This document shows, piece after piece, positions 58,832-64,000 of a stretch of DNA of 64,000 bases. The notes below the pieces were generated by a model. That model saw only the letters and a program-made list of their open reading frames with translations. It did no database searches and was not told the origin of the DNA. How positions within the stretch are numbered: the first letter of the stretch is position 1; each line of letters opens with the position of its first letter. Origin of the DNA: Micromonospora coxensis (GTDB taxonomy: Bacteria; Actinomycetota; Actinomycetes; Mycobacteriales; Micromonosporaceae); the NCBI RefSeq assembly GCF_900090295.1, contig NZ_LT607753.1, positions 3,906,001-3,970,000 on the forward strand, in the 5' to 3' direction. A program made the translations under genes and the position numbers.

Positions 58832-59659
58832 TTACCTGACCACGGCCTTCTTGATCTCCCGGGCCGGGAGGAAGCAGACCAGCCCTCGGCCATCGCCGTC
58901 GGTCACCACCCACGGGTGGCCCACGTAGGTCTGCTGCCGGTAGCCCTGACCCGGTTGCAGCACCGCGTACCGCTGCCGTTGGCCCCCGTAGTCCAGCCAG
59001 TGGACGACGACGAGCGTGCCACGGGTGTTGACGAAGTCGACGAAGGTCTCCGGCCCACCGCTGCTCGACCGCAGCGACGGCTCCTGGGACGGGGGCAGCG
59101 GCTCCAGCTCATCCGGGCGGGACTGGTCGGAGCCGGGGGGCCTCGGCGGCGTGGTCGACGGTCTCGGGCGGGTGGTCGTACCCGTGGTGGGTCGGTGGCT
59201 GGGCGACGCCGCGCGGGTCGGGGAGGGCAGCGACGCCCGGGTGGAGAGCGACACCGGCGCCGGCGAGTAGGTCCAGCTCGGCGTGGCGCTCACCGGCTCG
59301 GTCCCGTCCGCCTGTCCGGCGCCGGTCGGCAGGACGGCCACGGGCCTGTCCTCCGGCCGGGGCGAGGTGGACCAGAACGGCGACAGCGCGAACACCAGCG
59401 TGGCGATCACGCCGACCGCGACGCAGCCGAGGACCAGGGTGCGGGTGGGACCGCCGGGGCCGTGCGGGGACGCGGGCGGTGCGGCCGTCGGCCGGGCGCC
59501 GGCCCGCGGCGGTGGCGGCTCGGCCCGGTGCTGCGCGTCGTGGGCCCGGCCCTCGGGACGCCTCGGACCGGGTGGTGCCTGCCGGCGCGACTCGGGCAGC
59601 CAGCCGCCGATCCGCAGGGTGGCGTCGGTGCGGGGCACATCGTCGGGTGATTCGGGCAT
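58832..59659 (-). CDS. Membrane protein with VHL-beta-like domain
   Basis: 275 residues from ATG 59659. A Pro/Arg-rich cytoplasmic start, one membrane helix (TLVLGCVAVGVIATLVFAL), a Thr/Pro/Ser tether, then a C-terminal domain of about 65 residues: FVDFVNTRGTLVVVHWLDYG, YAVLQPGQGYRQQTYVGHPW, VVTDGDGRGLVCF. This matches the beta domain of the von Hippel-Lindau protein (NRTGRPVKLYWLDY; YVGHPWLVTD) and would face outward. Such domains are rare in bacteria; the function is unknown. It diverges from ssd. Confidence 0.75.
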   Translation of the reverse strand: MPESPDDVPRTDATLRIGGWLPESRRQAPPGPRRPEGRAHDAQHRAEPPPPRAGARPTAAPPASPHGPGGPTRTLVLGCVAVGVIATLVFALSPFWSTSPRPEDRPVAVLPTGAGQADGTEPVSATPSWTYSPAPVSLSTRASLPSPTRAASPSHRPTTGTTTRPRPSTTPPRPPGSDQSRPDELEPLPPSQEPSLRSSSGGPETFVDFVNTRGTLVVVHWLDYGGQRQRYAVLQPGQGYRQQTYVGHPWVVTDGDGRGLVCFLPAREIKKAVVR

Positions 59660-60062
59660 GGCCCCGTTTCCGAGAACGCGGGAGCCACCTCCAGCGGTGG
59701 CACGGGCCACGATTATCGGCGTACGGGGCTCCCCGCCGTCAATGGTTCAGAGGGTGGAAAACGGGACGTTCTTTCGCCGCCCGTTCTGTCGGGCGGGCAC
59801 GACGAGAGGGAATTCCGAATGGTCGATCGGGCAGACCATTCGCCACGCCGTCGGCACGTGTAACGGAATTCGGATCCCGGACGCTGATATGGATTCTCCG
59901 TCACGCTTCGTGTCCGCCGGCCCATAGCAGATCGTCGTCCGGTACGGCGGTCGTCCACAGGCCCCGCCGTCGTCCACAGGTGACGGCGGACGGCCGGCGG
60001 TGCTCGTGCCATCGGAGCAGGGTCTCGGTCAGCACCCCCGAGCCCGACCGCTGGAGGCCGTG
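59660..60062. promoter_or_regulatory. Divergent region between VHL-domain gene and ssd operon
   Basis: About 400 bp with no supported gene. TCGTCCACA occurs twice in direct orientation (59951-59959 and 59970-59978), each one mismatch from the DnaA box TTGTCCACA. The less G+C-rich part at 59755-59900 probably holds promoters. The ssd-tad operon promoter is expected near 59900-60050. Confidence 0.4.
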
Positions 60063-61163
60063 ATGCCCCGTACCTCCCTCCCGCCCCACCGGCGGCTGCC
60101 GCTGCTGGTCACCTCCGACGGCGACCTCCTCGACGAACTGCTCCGGCTCGCCGCAGCCGGCGGCACCGAGGTCGAGCTGGCCGCCGACCCGGCCGCCGCC
60201 CGGGCCCGCTGGCTACCCGCCCCGCTGGTGCTCGTCGGCCGGGACCAGGCACAGGCGTGCCTGCGTGCCCGGCTGCCCCGGCGGCCGCGCATGGTGCTGG
60301 TCGGGCGCGCCGGGGAGTTGGACCCCGGCTGGGAGGTCGCCGAGCTGATCGGCGCCGAGCACGTCGCCACCCTCCCCGCCGCCGAGCCCTGGCTGGTCGA
60401 CCGGTTCACCGAGTGCGGCTCCGACCGACCGGCCGGCGGGGCGGCGCGTACCGTCGCGGTGCTCGGCGGTCGGGGCGGCGCCGGGGCCAGCGTCCTCGCC
60501 GGCGGCCTCGCCGTCACCGCCGCCCGCGCCCGGCTGCGCACCCTCCTCGTCGACGCCGATCCGCTCGGCGGTGGGCTCGACCTGGTGCTCGGCTGGGAGG
60601 AACTCGACGGCCTCCGCTGGCCGGCACTCACCGACGCCGACGGGCGGGTCGACGCCCCCGCGCTGGTCCGGGCCCTGCCCAGCCGGGGAGACCTGGTGGT
60701 CCTCTCGTGGGACCGGGGTGACCTGCTCGCCCTGCCCGCCCAGGCGATGGCCGCCACGGTGGACGCCGCCCGTCGAGGGCGGGACTTCGTCGTGGTCGAC
60801 GTGCCCCGTCAGCTCGACGACGCCGCCGTCGTCGCGTTGCAGGCGGCCGACCAGGCGTACGTTGTCGTACCGGCCGAGCTGCGGGCCACCGCGTCGGCGG
60901 CCCGGGTGGTCGCCGCGGCCGCGCCGCACTGCGCGGCGCTCGGAGTGATCGTGCGCGGCCCCGCCCCCGGCCGGTTGAAGGCCGTCGAGGTCGCTCGCGC
61001 CCTGGGCCTGCCGCTCGCCGGCACCCTCCGACCCGAGCCCGCGCTGTGCCGGGGGCTCGAACGCGGCGAGGCCCCCGCCGCAGCCGGGCGTGGACCGCTG
61101 GCGACCCTGTGCCGACGCCTCGTCGGCGAACTGACCGGGCTGCCCGTGCCGGGTGCGGCGTGA
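60063..61163 (+). CDS. ssd: Septum-site-determining-like / TadZ-type P-loop protein
   Basis: 366 residues from ATG 60063; an in-frame GTG/ATG 63 bp upstream is less likely. An N-terminal receiver-like part (PLLVTSDGDLLDELLRLAAA) precedes a MinD/ParA-like domain with the deviant Walker A GGRGGAGAS, LLVDADPLGGGLDL and VVVDVPRQL. Homologues (Ssd of mycobacteria) affect septum placement and sit in front of tad pilus genes, where they act like TadZ to localise the pilus. The stop overlaps the tadA GTG, so the operon is coupled. Confidence 0.85.
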   Translation: MPRTSLPPHRRLPLLVTSDGDLLDELLRLAAAGGTEVELAADPAAARARWLPAPLVLVGRDQAQACLRARLPRRPRMVLVGRAGELDPGWEVAELIGAEHVATLPAAEPWLVDRFTECGSDRPAGGAARTVAVLGGRGGAGASVLAGGLAVTAARARLRTLLVDADPLGGGLDLVLGWEELDGLRWPALTDADGRVDAPALVRALPSRGDLVVLSWDRGDLLALPAQAMAATVDAARRGRDFVVVDVPRQLDDAAVVALQAADQAYVVVPAELRATASAARVVAAAAPHCAALGVIVRGPAPGRLKAVEVARALGLPLAGTLRPEPALCRGLERGEAPAAAGRGPLATLCRRLVGELTGLPVPGAA

Positions 61164-62365
61164 GCGCCCACTCCGAGGACCTGTCGGCCCGGGTCCGGCA
61201 GCGCATCGCCGGCTCGGCCGTTCCGGTCACGCCGGCCGCGATCGTCTCCGCCGTACGCGCCGAGCCCACCGCCGCCGTGCTCGGTGACACCGCGGTGCTG
61301 CGGATGGCCGACCGGGTGCACGACGACCTCGTCGGCGCCGGGCCGCTCGCTCCGCTGCTGGCCGACCCGCAGGTCACCGACGTCCTGGTCAACGGCACGC
61401 GGGTCTGGGTGGACCGGGGCGAAGGGCTGCGCCAGGTGGCGGTGCCGGTCGGCTCCGTCGACGACGTACGACGGTTGGCGCAGCGGCTCACCGCGGCGGC
61501 CGGCCGCCGGTTGGACGACGGCTGCCCGTACGCCGACGCGCGGCTGCCCGACGGCACCCGGTTGCACGCGGTGCTGCCACCGGTGGCGACCGACGGTCCC
61601 TACCTGTCCCTGCGCACCTTCCGGCAGCGCCCGTTCACCCTCGACGAGTTGGTCCGTCAGGGCACCGTGCCGCGCCCCGTCGCCCCGGTGCTGGCCGCGG
61701 TGGTGGCCGCCCGCCTGGCGTACCTGGTCACCGGCGGCACCGGCTCCGGCAAGACCACCCTGCTCAACACCCTGCTCGGGCTGGTGCCGGCGACCGAGCG
61801 GATCGTGCTGGTGGAGGACGCTGCCGAGCTGCACCCGGTGCACCCGCACGTGGTGGGCCTGCAGGCGCGGACGGCCAACGTGGAGGGATCCGGGGCGGTC
61901 GGGCTGAGCGACCTCGTCCGGCAGGCGCTGCGGATGCGTCCCGACCGGCTGGTGGTGGGCGAGTGCCGGGGCGCGGAGGTGGTGGACCTGCTCGCCGCAC
62001 TCAACACCGGCCACGATGGCGGGGCGGGCACGCTGCACGCCAACACCCCGGCGGACGTACCGGCCCGGCTGGAGGCGCTCGGGTTGCTCGGCGGTCTGCC
62101 CCGGGCGGCGCTGCACGCCCAGGTGGCCGCGGCGCTCCAGGTGCTGCTCCAGGTACGCCGTGGGTCCCGAGGCCGGGTGCTGGAGTCGATCTGCCTGCTG
62201 CTCCCCGAAGGGCCCGAACGGCTGGTCACCGTGGTCCCGGTCTGGATCCGGAGCCGAGGGCTCGGGCTGGCCGGTCGGGCGCTCGCCACCCTGCTGCGGG
62301 ACCGGGGCGTGGCGGTGCCGCCGATCCTCTGCGAGCCGTGGCCTGGATCGGCGGGTCCGGCATGA
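61160..62365 (+). CDS. tadA: TadA-type pilus assembly ATPase
   Basis: 401 residues from GTG 61160. This is the motor of Flp/Tad pili. Walker A is G192-G-T-G-S-G-K-T, the Asp box VLVEDAAELH, Walker B RLVVGECR (263-270) and the His box GTLHAN (290-295). An N-terminal ALLO-type domain (VTDVLVNGTRVWVDRG) precedes the motor. It overlaps ssd by 4 bp and tadB by 4 bp. Confidence 0.95.
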   Translation: MSAHSEDLSARVRQRIAGSAVPVTPAAIVSAVRAEPTAAVLGDTAVLRMADRVHDDLVGAGPLAPLLADPQVTDVLVNGTRVWVDRGEGLRQVAVPVGSVDDVRRLAQRLTAAAGRRLDDGCPYADARLPDGTRLHAVLPPVATDGPYLSLRTFRQRPFTLDELVRQGTVPRPVAPVLAAVVAARLAYLVTGGTGSGKTTLLNTLLGLVPATERIVLVEDAAELHPVHPHVVGLQARTANVEGSGAVGLSDLVRQALRMRPDRLVVGECRGAEVVDLLAALNTGHDGGAGTLHANTPADVPARLEALGLLGGLPRAALHAQVAAALQVLLQVRRGSRGRVLESICLLLPEGPERLVTVVPVWIRSRGLGLAGRALATLLRDRGVAVPPILCEPWPGSAGPA

Positions 62366-63651
62366 CGTCGGCGATCTGGACGGTGGCGGCGCTCCTGGCC
62401 GCCGCGGCGGTGGTGGTCGCCTGGCCGGCCCGCCGGATCCGACGCCGCCATCGGGCGTTGCTCGGTGCCGGCGTGTCCGCCCGTCACGCCCCGCTCGCCC
62501 CTTCCGCACCGACGTCGCCGTCCGCCCTGTCGCCGTCCGCGCCGTCCGCGCTGTCGCCGTCCGCGCCGATGTCGGCCTCGTCGTCCGCGCCGATGTCGGC
62601 CTCGTCGTCCGCGCCGATGTCGGCCTCGTCGTCCGCGTCGCTGCTGGCCTGGCCGTCCGCGTCGTCGCCGTCGTTGTCCGTGCCGTCCGCGCCCGTGTCC
62701 GCGCCGGTGCCGTCGATCTCCGCGTCCGCACCGCCGGAGTCCTTGACCGTGCCGATGCCGTCCTCCGCGACCGTGGCTGCTGGGCCGCCCCGGTCGGGAG
62801 GCCACCCCTCGTCGTCGCGCCCACCGGGGCGGCGGGACTCCCGTCGTCCACCGTGGGTGCCGGAGCCTGCCGCGGTGGACGGCGCGTCCCCGGCGTCCGG
62901 CCGCGCTCCGGCGATACGCCGTCGGGCCGGTGACGCGACCGTCCCTCACCGGTCCGGCGCGGCGGTCACCACCACGGCGTCGTCCGGATCGACCGCGACT
63001 GCCCCCGCCCCGCCGCTCGGCGCCGTCCTGCGCCCGTCGAGCCTCGCCCCAGGCTGGCGGCTGCCGGCCCACCGGGGCCGGATGATGCTGCTGGCCGGCG
63101 TGCTCGGCGCGGCTGTCGGTGGCGTCACGGCCGGTCCGGTCGCCGGGCTGCTGCTCGCCGGGTACGCGGTGCTGGGTGCCCGAGCAGTCCACCGGGGCCG
63201 GACGGGACGGCACACCACTCAGCAGCGCCGCCGCCGGTTGGACCAGCTCAGCGCCCTCGCCGCCGACCTGCGGGCCGGTCTGCCCGTCCCGGAGCCGGAC
63301 GGCGACCCGGACCGGCTCGGCCGGCTGACCCGGGCCGCCGTACGGCTCGCCGACCGGACCGGCGCGCCCCTGGCGGAACTCCTCGAACGCGTCGAGGCCG
63401 ATGCCCGGGCGTACGACCGGGGGCTCGCTGCCGCTGCCGCGCAGGCCGCCGGCGCGCGGGCCACCGCGCTGCTGCTGGCCGCCCTTCCGCTCGGCGGGAT
63501 CGGGCTCGGCTACGGCATCGGCGCAGATCCGCTGGCGGTGCTGCTGCACACCCCCGTCGGGGCGGTCAGCGCGGTCACCGCGATGGCCCTTCAGATCGTT
63601 GGCCTGCTCTGGACCGAGCGGCTGGGCCGGCTTCCGGACGGGGACGACTGA
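62362..63651 (+). CDS. tadB: TadB-like membrane protein with low-complexity insertion
   Basis: 429 residues, where TadB proteins usually have near 300. After the first membrane helix (WTVAALLAAAAVVVAW) comes a 130-residue Ser/Pro/Ala insert with a repeated SAPMSASS unit, then a second helix pair (MMLLAGVLGAAVGGVTAG, VAGLLLAGYAVLG), the type II secretion F-like cytoplasmic domain (LDQLSALAADLRAGLPVPEP; APLAELLERVEADARAYDRG) and C-terminal helices. It forms the inner-membrane platform with TadC. ATG 62362 overlaps the tadA stop. Confidence 0.85.
   Translation: MTSAIWTVAALLAAAAVVVAWPARRIRRRHRALLGAGVSARHAPLAPSAPTSPSALSPSAPSALSPSAPMSASSSAPMSASSSAPMSASSSASLLAWPSASSPSLSVPSAPVSAPVPSISASAPPESLTVPMPSSATVAAGPPRSGGHPSSSRPPGRRDSRRPPWVPEPAAVDGASPASGRAPAIRRRAGDATVPHRSGAAVTTTASSGSTATAPAPPLGAVLRPSSLAPGWRLPAHRGRMMLLAGVLGAAVGGVTAGPVAGLLLAGYAVLGARAVHRGRTGRHTTQQRRRRLDQLSALAADLRAGLPVPEPDGDPDRLGRLTRAAVRLADRTGAPLAELLERVEADARAYDRGLAAAAAQAAGARATALLLAALPLGGIGLGYGIGADPLAVLLHTPVGAVSAVTAMALQIVGLLWTERLGRLPDGDD
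62487..62710 (+). repeat. Tandem Ser/Ala-coding repeats in tadB
   Basis: A GTCC/GCCG-rich array. Between 62571 and 62640 a 24-bp unit beginning GTCGGCCTCGTCGTCCGCGC is repeated about three times, embedded in looser CCGTCCGC repeats. It keeps frame and probably arose by slippage. Confidence 0.75.
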
Positions 63652-64000
63652 TGGGTCCGGCTGTCGCGGGCGCGTTGCTGTTCGTGGCGTTGGTGGTGGC
63701 CGTACGCCCGGCGGCGTCCCCGCCGGTCCGCCGGCTGCGGCTGCTGGGTGCCGGCACCCCGCGCGCCTCCGACCGGGCCGAGGACGGGGCGGAGCGTTCG
63801 GTGGGAGCGCCGGCCGGACGGAGTCGCCCGTCCTGGTGGCCCGACCCGGTACGCCTCGGCGCAGGGCTGGCCGGGGTGGCGGTCGCGGTGCTGCTCGGCG
63901 GTGTGCCCGGGTGCCTCGCGGGAGTGATGGCCGCGCTCGTGGCGGACCGGCTGCTGCGGCGGATCGAGACCCGGGCCACCCGCGACCGCCGGCTGCGGGA
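63651..64000 (+). CDS. tadC: TadC-like membrane protein, 5' part
   Basis: 116 codons before the window ends. ATG 63651 overlaps the tadB stop (TGATG). It has an N-terminal membrane helix (AGALLFVALVVAVRP), a variable linker and a second hydrophobic region (LGAGLAGVAVAVLLGGVPGC), then an Arg-rich cytoplasmic start. Position after tadB in a tad operon makes a TadC-type platform protein the natural call; the diagnostic domain lies beyond the window. Confidence 0.7.
   Translation, partial: MGPAVAGALLFVALVVAVRPAASPPVRRLRLLGAGTPRASDRAEDGAERSVGAPAGRSRPSWWPDPVRLGAGLAGVAVAVLLGGVPGCLAGVMAALVADRLLRRIETRATRDRRLR

Noticed and set aside
59951..59978. Two TCGTCCACA repeats as an origin or DnaA regulatory site
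   Set aside because: Only two imperfect copies. Kept as a note in the intergenic feature, too weak for a finding.

Overview
The window is high-GC actinobacterial chromosome. Gene content and gene order fit a member of the Micromonosporaceae (Micromonospora, Salinispora or a close relative). Support comes from a type VII secretion cluster beside an SseB-domain protein, a run of three secreted M6 metalloproteases, and the order acs / Fic-like / HAD phosphatase / 6C small RNA / ssd / tadA-tadB-tadC. As I recall, the same order is kept in mycobacteria and streptomycetes.

Layout. (1) 1-7651 is a type VII secretion locus: the 5' part of eccE, two WXG100 substrates, a mycosin protease, a large SseB-like protein with acidic-Pro-Thr repeats, and a small partner. 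(2) 7653-21983 is chromosomal core: an epoxide-hydrolase-like protein without its nucleophile, a lipoprotein, three tandem immune-inhibitor-A type proteases each followed by a hairpin terminator, acetyl-CoA synthetase, a degenerate Fic protein and a HAD-IB phosphatase. (3) 22199-22312 is a 6C small RNA gene with three C-loop hairpins. (4) 22286-58800 is foreign: two actinobacterial integrative and conjugative elements (AICEs) in tandem, bounded by three copies of one 27-bp core. The core begins exactly at the loop of the 6C RNA terminator hairpin, so insertion leaves the RNA intact. (5) 58832-64000 is core again: a VHL-beta-domain membrane protein, then the ssd-tadA-tadB-tadC pilus operon.

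Element A (22286-41028) has a leftward backbone of int, xis, repSA, a spread gene, small zinc/HTH proteins, a conjugative translocase split into two genes, and a SCO3933-type regulator. Facing it are an HTH regulator, a Nudix hydrolase and an HD-domain protein. Its cargo is a HEPN-like gene pair and a restriction island (AIPR protein plus a fused nuclease-methyltransferase). Element B (41002-58800) has int, xis, an unrelated HUH initiator, a spread gene, an intact FtsK-type translocase and pra, with GntR (KorSA-like) and XRE regulators and a Nudix hydrolase. Its cargo is an ABC-three-component (ABC-3C) defence operon and a HEPN protein with an R-x4-H motif. In both elements a 148-nt non-coding module, foldable into nested hairpins, sits where backbone gives way to cargo; a third, shorter copy precedes the AIPR gene.

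The two elements form an accretion array at one attachment site with different replication modules, different arm-type sites and different defence cargo. At the central junction the integrase frame of element B reads about 108 codons into element A. No tRNA, rRNA or CRISPR array was seen.
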